Assembly: GCA_022824545.1 (NCBI GenBank)
Contig: JAJDZR010000117.1
Span: forward strand, 1-51,661
Direction: 5' to 3'
Source: Chloroflexota bacterium
Lineage (GTDB): Bacteria; Chloroflexota; UBA11872; UBA12225; JAJDUF01
Length of the DNA: 51,661 bases
Positions within the stretch are counted from its first letter, which is position 1, and each line of letters opens with the position of its first letter. The notes below the pieces were generated by a model. The model was not told the DNA's origin, ran no database searches, and saw only the letters and a program-made list of their open reading frames with translations. A program made the position numbers and the translations under genes. Shown in pieces: positions 41,472 to 49,125 of the stretch.

Positions 41472-41909
41472 TCGGGTCCTCCGTAGAAAGAAGAGCGCAC
41501 AAGTGGTGATGTTACGACGCTGGCCGCAATCCCGCCACAGCAAGGAAGTGGGGAGGTTGGATGGCGGGACCTCCTCCGCAGCGGCACGTGCGCGTCAGTG
41601 GTTCCTAGCTGGATTGACCGTCATTATACGGTGCCCTCTGGGTGAATACAATACCCTTGTCGCGCCTCGCCGGTGCAAAGTGACCACCTCGCACAGGTCG
41701 CGGTGGCTGCGCTACGACGGCACTCTTCCTGGCCGACCTGCGCTAGAATGCGCTCGCGCCAGCCTGCGATGATTGGCGCGGGGGTCGTAAGCTGGCCGCA
41801 CAGGCGCCGAATTTGCCTAGAACGCACAGGTGCCGGGGATACCATTAGTGTCCTATACGCCGCCGCACCCCACCGCACCGCCGCTAAACCTGCCGCCCGG
41901 AGATAAGTG
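41472..41909. other. Divergent promoter region between ftsA and argJ
   Basis: About 440 bp. It contains a good minus-strand promoter for ftsA (41623-41651). On the plus strand a TAGAAT near 41745 could serve argJ but has no -35. I see no gene or repeat module in it. Confidence 0.6.
41623..41651 (-). promoter_or_regulatory. Sigma70-type promoter for ftsA
   Basis: On the minus strand: TTGTAT (41651-41646), a 17-base spacer, and a perfect TATAAT (41628-41623). The transcript would start near 41616, leaving a leader of about 145 bases before the ftsA GTG. Confidence 0.62.
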
Positions 41910-43103
41910 ATGACTGAGTTGACGGCCGCTCCCTTGATCCTCGCCTCGTTGGAGCACCATCCGCAAGGCTTCCTGAGCTGCGCCAAGAATGTGGGCATCC
42001 GCGATGAGACACTCGACTTCACGGTGGTCTTCTCCACGACCCCGGCCGCCGCTGCTGCCATGTTCACCCAGAGCCTATTTGCCGGTGCCCCCATCATCGT
42101 GGGGCGTGAGCACGTCGCCGACCACCACCTCCAGGCGGTCGTCGTCAACAGCAAGAACGCCAATGTCGCTACCGGTGAGGCGGGCATTGCAGCAGCGCGC
42201 GAGACCTGTCGGCTCGTGGCCGATGAGTTGGGTATCCAGCCGGAGGCGGTCTTTCCGTCCTCGACCGGCGTCATCGGCTGGCAGCTGCCCATGGACAGGA
42301 TCAAGGCCGGCATCCCCGGTCTGCGGGCAGAGTTGCGGACCGGCGATCTGGAGACGACGGCTCGCGCCATTATGACCACGGATACGCGGGCGAAGTACCG
42401 CTGTGCCCGCGTCGGAGACGCCGTATTGGTCGGGATGTGCAAAGGCTCCGGGATGATCGCCCCTAACATGGCGACAATGCTGGCGTTCTTCTACACCGAC
42501 GCGGCCGTAGACGCGGCCGATCTGCAACGCCTGCTACGGGAGGCCGTAGCCGTGTCCTTCAACATGGTGAGCGTGGATACCGACACGAGCACCAGCGATA
42601 CCGCGCTGATCCTGGCAAACGGGCAAGCGGGCGCCGTGGACCCGGCAGAGTTCGGCGCCACGCTGCGGGCGATGGCTATCGAACTGGCGCAGGATATCGC
42701 TCGGGACGGCGAGGGCGCGAGCAAGCTCTTGGAGGTGACCGTCACGGGCGCCCGCGACGAGGCCCAAGCCCAGCGCATCGCCAAGGTCATCGCCGATTCG
42801 CCGCTCGTGAAGACGGCCGTGGCCGGCGCCGATCCCAACTGGGGTCGGGTGGCAATGGCTATCGGCAAATGCCATGAGGAGACCGACATTGACCCAGAGC
42901 GCGTGACGATTGCCTTTGGCGATCTTGCGCTCTACCAGGGGCGACCGCTGGGCGATGAGCTACTCCCGCAGCTCGAACGCTACCTGCAAGGCACGGATGT
43001 CGCCATCCGCGTTGATCTCGGTATCGGCAACGGCACTGCCACCGCTTGGGGCTGTGACCTCACAGTCGGATACATCCACATCAACGCCGAGTACACGACC
43101 TAG
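41910..43103 (+). CDS. argJ: Bifunctional ArgJ-type acetyltransferase (ornithine/glutamate)
   Basis: A 397-residue ArgJ, which recycles the acetyl group in arginine synthesis by transferring it from acetylornithine to glutamate. It cleaves itself before the Thr in KGSGMIAPNMATMLAF (about residue 187). Other family marks are VVVNSKNANVATGEAG (the usual form is NSGNANA), PSSTGVIGWQLPMDRIKAG and the end YIHINAEYTT. The ATG at 41910 has GGAG seven bases upstream. It is not next to other arg genes. The Lys in place of Gly near residue 75 is unusual but does not break the active site. Confidence 0.88.
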   Translation: MTELTAAPLILASLEHHPQGFLSCAKNVGIRDETLDFTVVFSTTPAAAAAMFTQSLFAGAPIIVGREHVADHHLQAVVVNSKNANVATGEAGIAAARETCRLVADELGIQPEAVFPSSTGVIGWQLPMDRIKAGIPGLRAELRTGDLETTARAIMTTDTRAKYRCARVGDAVLVGMCKGSGMIAPNMATMLAFFYTDAAVDAADLQRLLREAVAVSFNMVSVDTDTSTSDTALILANGQAGAVDPAEFGATLRAMAIELAQDIARDGEGASKLLEVTVTGARDEAQAQRIAKVIADSPLVKTAVAGADPNWGRVAMAIGKCHEETDIDPERVTIAFGDLALYQGRPLGDELLPQLERYLQGTDVAIRVDLGIGNGTATAWGCDLTVGYIHINAEYTT

Positions 43104-43130
43104 CCTAGCACTGTGATTCCCGCTCTGCTC

Positions 43131-44246
43131 TCAGCTGAGGCTGGCGTAGTGCTGGTTGCCTAGCTCCTGGGCCAGGCCTTTCAGCGTCAGCACCGTCAAC
43201 GTGCTGCCGACCGTGTGTGCCGGAAGCTGGGCGTCGCGGATGATGTCGTCAATGTGGCGTGCCGCTCCTGGCGTGCGCTGGAGGGCCGCGAGGACCTGCG
43301 CTTCCTCGTCGTTGGCCGGCATGGCTATCGCCAGCTGACGGGCCGCCGGCGCCATGTGGAGATTGAGCGCATCCAGAATGTCTTGCGCCGCGCTGACCAG
43401 CCCGGCCCCTTCCTGGATGAGCTGGTGACAGCCCTGGCTCGCGGGTGAGGTGATCGGCCCCGGCACCGCGAACACGTCGCGTCCTTCATCCGCTGCGGCG
43501 CGTGCCGTGATGAGTGCTCCCGAGGCTTCACCGGCCTCGACGACCACCGTCGCCAGCGCCAAGCCACTGATGATCCGGTTGCGGATCGGGAAGTGCTCTG
43601 CCGCCGGTCCGACCCCGAGTGGATACTCGCTCAGAAGTGCCCCTTGCGCGGCCACCTCTGCGGCGAGGGAGCGGTGCTCGGCTGGATAGATCGTGTCGAG
43701 GCCGTGACCGAGCACCGCCAGTGTGCGCCCGCCGTGCTTGAGGGCTGCCCGGTGCGCGTGGCCGTCAATCCCCCGTGCCAGACCACTCACGATGGTCAGC
43801 CCGGCGCTCGCTAGGTCACCGGCCAGTTTCGTGGCGACGCTGCGACCATAGGTTGTGCGTCGCCGGGTGCCGACGATGGCGATGGCGCTGCGATCCTGGG
43901 CGGTAAGCTCACCGCGGACATACAGCACCGGCGGCGGCGCCGCAATGGTACGCAGCAGCGGTGGATAGCACTCTTCATCCATCCAGGTCAGCGCCGTGAT
44001 CGCCGCTGCCGCCAGCCGTTCGGCTTCTCGATCCGGGTCTACCTGCCCGCGCCCCTCGACAATGGCCGCCGTTGTCCGGCGATCAATCCCGGCTTGGCCG
44101 AGTTGAGTCGGGGTCGCGTTCCAGGCAGCCTGGATCGAGCCGAAGTGGTCGAGGAGTTGGCGAAACCGCTTCGGTCCTACGCCGGGCAAGCGATGGAGGG
44201 CCAGCCAAAAGCGCCGCTCGTCGTCGGATGCCGGAGGATGATTCAT
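43131..44246 (-). CDS. dprA: DNA processing protein DprA
   Basis: A 371-residue DprA, the protein that loads RecA onto incoming single strands during transformation. An N-terminal helix-hairpin-helix region (RLPGVGPKRFRQLLDHFG) is followed by the Rossmann-like core: AIAIVGTRRRTTYGRSVATKLA, IVSGLARGIDGHAHRAAL, LGHGLDTIYPAEH, FPIRNRIISGL and SGALITARAAADEGRDVFAVPG. The C-terminal 60 residues form the winged-helix DML1-like tail. The open frame extends to 44342, but the ATG at 44246 fits. An AT-rich stretch near 44330 may hold its promoter. topA, its usual neighbour, is not in the window. Confidence 0.92.
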   Translation of the reverse strand: MNHPPASDDERRFWLALHRLPGVGPKRFRQLLDHFGSIQAAWNATPTQLGQAGIDRRTTAAIVEGRGQVDPDREAERLAAAAITALTWMDEECYPPLLRTIAAPPPVLYVRGELTAQDRSAIAIVGTRRRTTYGRSVATKLAGDLASAGLTIVSGLARGIDGHAHRAALKHGGRTLAVLGHGLDTIYPAEHRSLAAEVAAQGALLSEYPLGVGPAAEHFPIRNRIISGLALATVVVEAGEASGALITARAAADEGRDVFAVPGPITSPASQGCHQLIQEGAGLVSAAQDILDALNLHMAPAARQLAIAMPANDEEAQVLAALQRTPGAARHIDDIIRDAQLPAHTVGSTLTVLTLKGLAQELGNQHYASLS

Positions 44247-44464
44247 AGGCAGCAACCTGTCATCGGCGGGCCAGGCGTGCAGCGGCAACAGGACCGCGAG
44301 CGCGCTGCCGCTGCCAGCGCACGGGCAGACATATAATAGCATATGTATCTATGTGGGCGGCAAGGAGCTACTGCGGCGTAGACTCGCGCGTACACGGCGG
44401 CATGGCCGGGGACTAGGCCAACGGGGAAACACGCCCCTGCTGGGAACGTGCTTGATCGGCGTGG

Positions 44465-44555
44465 TGGCGGAAGGGGTGGGATTCGAACCCACGACAGGGT
44501 TTCCCCTGTAGCGGTTTAGCAAACCGCCGCACTAGGCCAACTATGCGACCCTTCC
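44465..44555 (-). tRNA. tRNA-Ser (anticodon GCT)
   Basis: Minus-strand tRNA of 88 nt plus encoded CCA. Acceptor GGAAGGG/CCCTTCC, anticodon loop TTTGCTAAA with anticodon GCT, the long variable arm of class II tRNAs, and T arm GTGGGTTCGAATCCCAC. Reads AGC/AGT serine codons. Confidence 0.95.
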
Positions 44556-44859
44556 TTTGGTTGGTTCCTAGCCAGATCGTTGGTAGTTTCTCGCCGCGAC
44601 TGGCGCTTTTCCTTACGATCTGTGCCAGTCAGTTGAACTATCCGCTTCCTGGAGACTCGCCCTCGCACATTCTAGCAAGATACGTCTGCGTCACGCTATG
44701 CGCTGGCGGTGGGTCGTAGCAAGCGCCGCACAACCACAAGAGTGCTCCTGCCTCTGGTCACAGCAGTTTACTTTCACATGCTCTCTTGACAGTAAGCACC
44801 CTAGCAGTTAGGATACCTTAAGGTTCCGGCAGGGAATCGCAATTAAGGGAGGTGTTGTC
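44556..44859. other. Spacer between tRNA-Ser(GCT) and the SMP-like gene
   Basis: About 300 bp between divergent units. On the minus strand, TGCTAGAAT (44669-44677) is a candidate extended -10 for the tRNA, 113 bases away. On the plus strand, the promoter of the small protein lies at 44786. No gene or repeat module is seen. Confidence 0.6.
44786..44814 (+). promoter_or_regulatory. Sigma70-type promoter for the SMP-like protein
   Basis: Perfect TTGACA at 44786-44791, 17-base spacer, TAGGAT at 44809-44814. Start near 44821 leaves a 40-base leader with GGGAGG at 44847-44852. Confidence 0.72.
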
Positions 44860-45000
44860 ATGCCTAAAGGCAAAGGAAGCATGTCTTCGAAAGCTGCGTC
44901 CCGGATACAGAGTTCGACTGCTAAGTCGGGCGGTGGCAAAGTTTCCAAGGGTAGCTTTGCCGCGCGTGCTCAGAGAGCGGCGGCCAAGAACTCAAAGTAA
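44860..45000 (+). CDS. 46-residue seed-maturation-protein (SMP)-like protein
   Basis: A small basic protein beginning MPKGKGSMSSKAASRIQSST and ending SKGSFAARAQRAAAKNSK. The ASRIQS...KSGGGKVSKGSFAARAQRAAA pattern is that of the seed maturation protein (SMP/LEA) domain, known mainly from plant late-embryogenesis proteins and found as single short domains in some bacteria. Start ATG has GGGAGG eight bases upstream. A perfect -35 promoter and a strong terminator flank it, so it is a complete single-gene unit. By analogy with LEA proteins it may protect cells during drying or stationary phase, but this is inference. Confidence 0.78.
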   Translation: MPKGKGSMSSKAASRIQSSTAKSGGGKVSKGSFAARAQRAAAKNSK

Positions 45001-45026
45001 GGTTGTCGGGATTGCCCGTTCTTCAT

Positions 45027-45049
45027 AATCGCCGCAGATGCGGCGATTT
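45027..45049 (+). terminator. Hairpin terminator of the SMP-like gene
   Basis: AATCGCCGC-AGAT-GCGGCGATT is a perfect nine-pair stem with a four-base loop, followed by TTTA. It lies 27 bases after the stop and could also end the tRNA-Ser(TGA) transcript coming from the other side. Confidence 0.75.
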
Positions 45050-45074
45050 AACCTGGTGAGCCGGCTTAGGCGTC

Positions 45075-45160
45075 TGGCGGAGGGAGAGGGATTCGAACCC
45101 CCGGGTCTTTCGACCAACGGTTTTCAAGACCGCCGCTTTCGGCCACTCAGCCATCCCTCC
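45075..45160 (-). tRNA. tRNA-Ser (anticodon TGA)
   Basis: Minus-strand tRNA of 83 nt plus encoded CCA. Acceptor GGAGGGA/TCCCTCC, anticodon loop CTTGAAA with anticodon TGA, long variable arm (GTTGGTCGAAAGACCCG), T arm GGGGGTTCGAATCCCTC. Reads TCA-type serine codons. Confidence 0.95.
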
Positions 45161-45190
45161 TCTGTCCGCGAGTTCTGCGCCAACTCTCCT

Positions 45191-45220
45191 ATTGTACCAC
45201 TGGCGCGCGGCCCGCGTCAG
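45191..45220 (-). promoter_or_regulatory. Promoter of tRNA-Ser(TGA)
   Basis: On the minus strand: CTGACG (45220-45215), 18-base spacer ending in TGG, and TACAAT (45196-45191). The start would be near 45184, 24 bases before the tRNA. Confidence 0.6.
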
Positions 45221-45221
45221 G

Positions 45222-45550
45222 TCAGGCCGGTGGATACCGACCTGCCGGCCATAGGCGCGGCAGTTTCAGGGTGAGTGGCGGCTGCGCGTCGGCAAAGAGC
45301 CGTGGCCGCACTGCCGCTCGCTCGTGCCAGTGCTCAACGTATTCGCCGCGCTCAAGGTCCAACACAAACTCCCCGAACGCTTGCTCCTGTGGGTCGAAGA
45401 CCCAGTAGTGGGGAATGCCGGCCTCGGCGTAGACCGCCCGTTTCTCCACTAGGTCACGCTCCTCGCTCCGGGGTGAGAGCACCTCGACGACCAGCTCCGG
45501 TCGAGTGTCCAGGAGCCGGTAACGATAACCCCATCCGTCCCGTCCCCCCG
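45222..45550 (-). pseudogene. Uma2-family relic, N-terminally truncated
   Basis: The C-terminal half of a Uma2 protein is clear: RPELVVEVLSPRSEERDLVEKRAVYAEAGIPHYWVFDPQEQAFGEF. It includes the catalytic Glu and Lys. The N-terminal half with the first acidic residues is missing; the sequence upstream in the same frame (to 45701) is unlike the family and overlaps the oppositely directed DUF3048 gene. It is best read as a remnant. The full family member is at 59-613. Confidence 0.65.
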
Positions 45551-45689
45551 ATCCACCGACAATGGCACGGGCCGCATAGTGTTTGGAGGTAGTGTGACCG
45601 CCGTTCCGGGCGCGTCGGGCTACTGTATCCGAGGCGCCGGCCGCTGCGTTAACTATGGGGTGGATGGTGGGGCGACTAAAGGAGCAGGG

Positions 45690-47042
45690 TTGACTACACA
45701 ATCTCGCCGGCTGCGGCTGAGTATAGCGTTCGTGTTAATCTGGCTGGCCCTTGCAGCGGCTGGGCCGCCGGCCGTCGCGACGGCCTGTTCGTATCTGGGG
45801 CCAGGGCACCTCCTGTTCGACCCTGACCTACTCGCCGTCCTCTGCGCCGAAGAATCCTCGATACCCCTAACACAGCCACCGGCAGGCGACCCGGCCGCGC
45901 TCCCGATCCCACCCGAGTTCGCCGATCCCGGATTGCCGTTCGACCTGACGGTCTCCGTCCCGGCGGACGGTAGACCGAGCGCAATACCGACGATGGTCGT
46001 CCACGAAGTGCATGATAGCGAGGTATGCCCCTTGAACGGCATCCGCTACCCGCCGGAATACCGGGCGGCGTGGGAAGCGCGCCGCCCGCTGGGAGTGATG
46101 ATTGAGAATCATCCCGATGCGCGGCCGCAATACGGGCTGGCCTCGGCCGACGTGGTCTACGAGGCCGTCGCCGAGGGCGGGATCACGCGCTTTCTGGCCG
46201 TGTTCTATTGCGACCGTGCCATAGAGCCGGTCCGCGCCGGGCCGGTACGCAGCGCCCGGACATATTTTCTCGACTGGATATCCGAGTACGGCCGCTACCC
46301 GCTCTACGCCCACGTCGGCGCCGCCTATTGCGACCAGCGCACGGGGATCGGTTGCCGCAACGGCGCCCGCGCAGACGCGCTTGGACAGATCAGGAGCTAT
46401 GGCTGGGCGGGCTACAACGATCTCGACGAGTTCCAGATCGGCGCGCCGGTGTATTGGCGCGACTTGAGCCGCAACGTCTCCCTCGAGCATACGATGTTCA
46501 CCGACACCCAGCGGCTCTGGCGCGTCGCCGCCCAGCGCGACCTCACCGCCGTGGACGCGGAAGGGAGAAACTGGATACAGCAGTTCAGGGCCTGGCAGTT
46601 CGCAGATGCGGCGCAACGACCGCCGGCCAACGCGACGCATACGGAGGTCCGGATCGTCTTCTGGCCTGGCGCGGTGGGATTCGAGGTGGAGTGGCGCTAC
46701 GATCCTGCTACGGGGCTGTACCGGCGGGTCATGGGCGGGCTGCCCCACGTGGACCCCGGGACCGGCCAGCAAATCACCGCCGCCACGATTCTGGTGCAGT
46801 TCCAGGAGGAGTCACCAGCGAACGACGGCTACCCCGGCAACGTGCGCCTGCTGTACGGCACGCTTGGTACCGGCCAGGCGAAGATCATTCAGAACGGGCA
46901 GGTCATCGAGGGTACCTGGCGCAAGACGGACCGCTGGTCACGCACCTTGTTCCGTGACCGCTACGGCCGGGAGATATCCTTGCAGCCGGGCAAGATTTGG
47001 GTGGAGACGGTGCCGCTCCACGGCAGCGTCACGGAGTCTTGA
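45690..47042 (+). CDS. Exported DUF3048 (YerB-like) protein
   Basis: A 450-residue protein beginning at TTG (45690), chosen because AAAGGAG lies five bases upstream. Arg-rich start and hydrophobic helix RRLRLSIAFVLIWLALAAAG form a signal peptide. The DUF3048 hallmark RPLGVMIENHPDARPQYGLASADVVYEAVAEGGITRFLAVF begins near residue 135. The C-terminal domain starts near 280, with VRIVFWPGAVGFEVEW. The family is YerB-like, found in Firmicutes and Chloroflexota, and its function is unknown. It is exported and probably acts at the envelope. The longer frame to 45579 is ignored. Confidence 0.85.
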   Translation: MTTQSRRLRLSIAFVLIWLALAAAGPPAVATACSYLGPGHLLFDPDLLAVLCAEESSIPLTQPPAGDPAALPIPPEFADPGLPFDLTVSVPADGRPSAIPTMVVHEVHDSEVCPLNGIRYPPEYRAAWEARRPLGVMIENHPDARPQYGLASADVVYEAVAEGGITRFLAVFYCDRAIEPVRAGPVRSARTYFLDWISEYGRYPLYAHVGAAYCDQRTGIGCRNGARADALGQIRSYGWAGYNDLDEFQIGAPVYWRDLSRNVSLEHTMFTDTQRLWRVAAQRDLTAVDAEGRNWIQQFRAWQFADAAQRPPANATHTEVRIVFWPGAVGFEVEWRYDPATGLYRRVMGGLPHVDPGTGQQITAATILVQFQEESPANDGYPGNVRLLYGTLGTGQAKIIQNGQVIEGTWRKTDRWSRTLFRDRYGREISLQPGKIWVETVPLHGSVTES

Positions 47043-47052
47043 GGGTGGACGG

Positions 47053-47098
47053 GCTATTCTCTCACCTGTCGCAACGGAGGATGGGGGCCAGGCGGGGG
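47053..47098. repeat. B-type repeat (degraded)
   Basis: ACCTGTCGCAACGGAGGATG with a poorer G-rich tail, between the convergent stops of the DUF3048 and M23 genes. Confidence 0.6.
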
Positions 47099-47114
47099 CC
47101 GCGGCGACGCCAAG

Positions 47115-48455
47115 CTAGGGCAGGAATTCCTGCGGATTGCGTGTCGCCCCGTTCGGTTCGCGCACCTCGAAGTGGAGGTGTGGCCCGCTGGTAATGCCGG
47201 TCATGCCGATTGTTCCCACCACCGTGCCCTGATCAATAATCTCACCTTTCTGGACCTGGGGTGGGCTGACGCGGTCATCCAGGTGCGCGTACAAGGTGAC
47301 CTTTCCGTCGCCGTGCAACAGGGTGACGTACATTCCATACGACGCCCGGCGGTTGCCGGGCACGGCATACCCCACGTGCAGGACGTGGCCGGTCGCGGCT
47401 GCCCGAATCGGCGTCCGCAAGTTGGCAGCAATGTCGAGTCCCGTGTGAAAACGCTGGGCAAACGTGCGTACTCCCCAGCGAGCGGTGATCCGCCCAGAAA
47501 CGGGCCAGATGAAGGAGCCGCTCGGCGGCAGTGTTATCTGGCGGTCGGCTTCGCCCAAAGCCGCTGCCGCTGCCGCCGCGCGGCGCTGCCGTTCTTCTTC
47601 TTGGCGCCGGACTGCTGCCAGGATTTCTTGCAGCCTGGGTAAATTGTCCTGCAGGTACCGGATTTGCTCGGTCAACCTCTCGTCGTACTGATCCATTTCG
47701 GTCAGCTCTTGCTCCTTGCTTGCCTCCTCCGCCTCGATCTGTTCGACCAATTGCTTGTGTTCGGCGCGTTTTTCGACCTGGGTCTGCTCGGCCTTCTCCG
47801 CCTCTTCACGCAGTCTTGTTTGCTCGGCCTTTTCCGCGTCAAGCTCCTGCCGAATCCGTTCCGCCTGATCCTGTTCCCGCCGCACAGCGGCGACTAGGCG
47901 GTTGTCCTCACGGGCGAGGACCGTGAAACCATTGAGCCGCTTCAAGAAATCGTGGAGGTCGGTAGCCCCGAAGATCAGGACCAGCGGCGGGGTCTGCGCC
48001 AGCTTGTAGATCACGCGCAGGCGTTGACCATACATGGCGGTACGTTCGGCGAGTTTCGCGCGGTGCTCTTCCTGTTGCGCTTCGAGGTCGCGGATACGCA
48101 CCTCGGTCTTATCCAGTTTTGTCTGGATTGCTTTCCGATGATCTATGGCCGCGTACAGCTCGCCCTCGACCCGCTGGAGGTCTGCACGCGCCGACTCCCC
48201 TTCTTTTTGGAGTTGCCTAAGCTCCGCTTCCGTCTCTTGCCGCTGCTGCTGGGTCTGCTCCTTTTGCTGAGTCAGCTGCTGTATCCGGTTCTTGGCATTC
48301 TCGATGGCCTGGAGGGCGTCCTCGATGGGGTTAGCGGCAACGGGCACAGCAGCCGGACCGATCAAGGCGGTGAGTAGTAGGAAGACGGTAGCGGCGCGCA
48401 GCGGCCACGACAGGCGTCTGCGCTCGGTGTAGGGGCAGGGCAAGTTAGGCGGCAA
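47115..48455 (-). CDS. Coiled-coil M23 peptidase (EnvC-like murein hydrolase regulator or enzyme)
   Basis: A 446-residue exported protein. A signal peptide (LSWPLRAATVFLLLTALIGPAAVPVAA) is followed by a long coiled coil of about 270 residues rich in Gln, Glu and Arg, then a LytM/M23 domain. The zinc site is complete: HTGLDIAAN (His, Asp) and GPHLHFEV (His-x-His), so it may be active, unlike E. coli EnvC. The TTG at 48455 lies inside the end of ftsE, with GGAGG five bases upstream, so it is translated with it. FtsEX-linked coiled-coil M23 proteins cut or activate cutting of the wall at division. Confidence 0.88.
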   Translation of the reverse strand: MPPNLPCPYTERRRLSWPLRAATVFLLLTALIGPAAVPVAANPIEDALQAIENAKNRIQQLTQQKEQTQQQRQETEAELRQLQKEGESARADLQRVEGELYAAIDHRKAIQTKLDKTEVRIRDLEAQQEEHRAKLAERTAMYGQRLRVIYKLAQTPPLVLIFGATDLHDFLKRLNGFTVLAREDNRLVAAVRREQDQAERIRQELDAEKAEQTRLREEAEKAEQTQVEKRAEHKQLVEQIEAEEASKEQELTEMDQYDERLTEQIRYLQDNLPRLQEILAAVRRQEEERQRRAAAAAAALGEADRQITLPPSGSFIWPVSGRITARWGVRTFAQRFHTGLDIAANLRTPIRAAATGHVLHVGYAVPGNRRASYGMYVTLLHGDGKVTLYAHLDDRVSPPQVQKGEIIDQGTVVGTIGMTGITSGPHLHFEVREPNGATRNPQEFLP

Positions 48456-49122
48456 AGCGACCTCCGCGCTGATCGCGCACAATGTATCCGTGCGACAACT
48501 CCACAACCCGCCGGCGCATCCGATCAACGACCTCCCGGTCGTGCGTCGCGATGATGGTGGTCACGCCGTGGTAATAGTGGATGTCGGTGAGCACCTGGAG
48601 CACCTGCCAAGCCGTAGCCGGTGGGAGGTTGGCGGTCGGCTCATCGGCCAGCAGCAACTGTGGCTGCCGGACAATCGCCCGCGCGATGGCCGCCCGCTGG
48701 GCCTCGCCGCCCGAAAGCTGCCCCGGGAAGCGTTCGGCATGATCGGCCAACTGCACGACTTCCAGCGCATCCCAAACAAGCTCGCTCGCCCGTCCGTCCC
48801 CCGACACCCGCAGGCTGACGGCGACGTTCTCGTACACGGTTTTGTCCGGGAAGAGGCGGGTGTCTTGGAACACGACCCCGATGCGTTGGCGGAACCTGGA
48901 GACCTCCTGTTCATCGAGGTCCTGCACGTCCTGTCCATTGACGAGAATACAACCGTCGCTTGGCGTCTCGGCGCGGTTCAAGAGCCGGAGCAGGGTCGTT
49001 TTGCCGGCGCCATTCGGTCCCACGAGAAAGACGAAGTCGTCGTGCGGCACCGTGAGGGTGACTCCGCGCAAGGCGACCGTATCGTCGCCGTACCACTTCC
49101 ATACGTTACGCAGTACGATCAT
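48445..49122 (-). CDS. ftsE: FtsE-like ATPase, copy 1 (D-loop altered)
   Basis: A 225-residue FtsE-like ABC ATPase: Walker A GPNGAGKT (35-42), Q-loop VFQDTRLFP, signature LSGGEAQR (136-143) and Walker B LLLADEP with Glu161, all intact. The D-loop differs: NLPPAT replaces the usual NLDP, so the conserved Asp is a Pro (167). This Asp links the two ATP sites, so activity may be altered. It lies three bases after ftsX and overlaps the M23 gene. Compare copy 2 at 50103, which has a normal D-loop. Confidence 0.87.
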   Translation of the reverse strand: MIVLRNVWKWYGDDTVALRGVTLTVPHDDFVFLVGPNGAGKTTLLRLLNRAETPSDGCILVNGQDVQDLDEQEVSRFRQRIGVVFQDTRLFPDKTVYENVAVSLRVSGDGRASELVWDALEVVQLADHAERFPGQLSGGEAQRAAIARAIVRQPQLLLADEPTANLPPATAWQVLQVLTDIHYYHGVTTIIATHDREVVDRMRRRVVELSHGYIVRDQRGGRFAA

Positions 49123-49125
49123 GGC

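Noticed and set aside
41740..41765. argJ promoter at TAGAAT
   Set aside because: The hexamer is present, but no -35 fits and the distance to the ATG is over 150 bases. Noted but not listed as a feature.
44860..45000. Ribosomal or nucleoid small basic protein
   Set aside because: The order ASRIQS ... SKGSFAARAQRAAA matches the SMP pattern rather than any ribosomal protein or HU tail.
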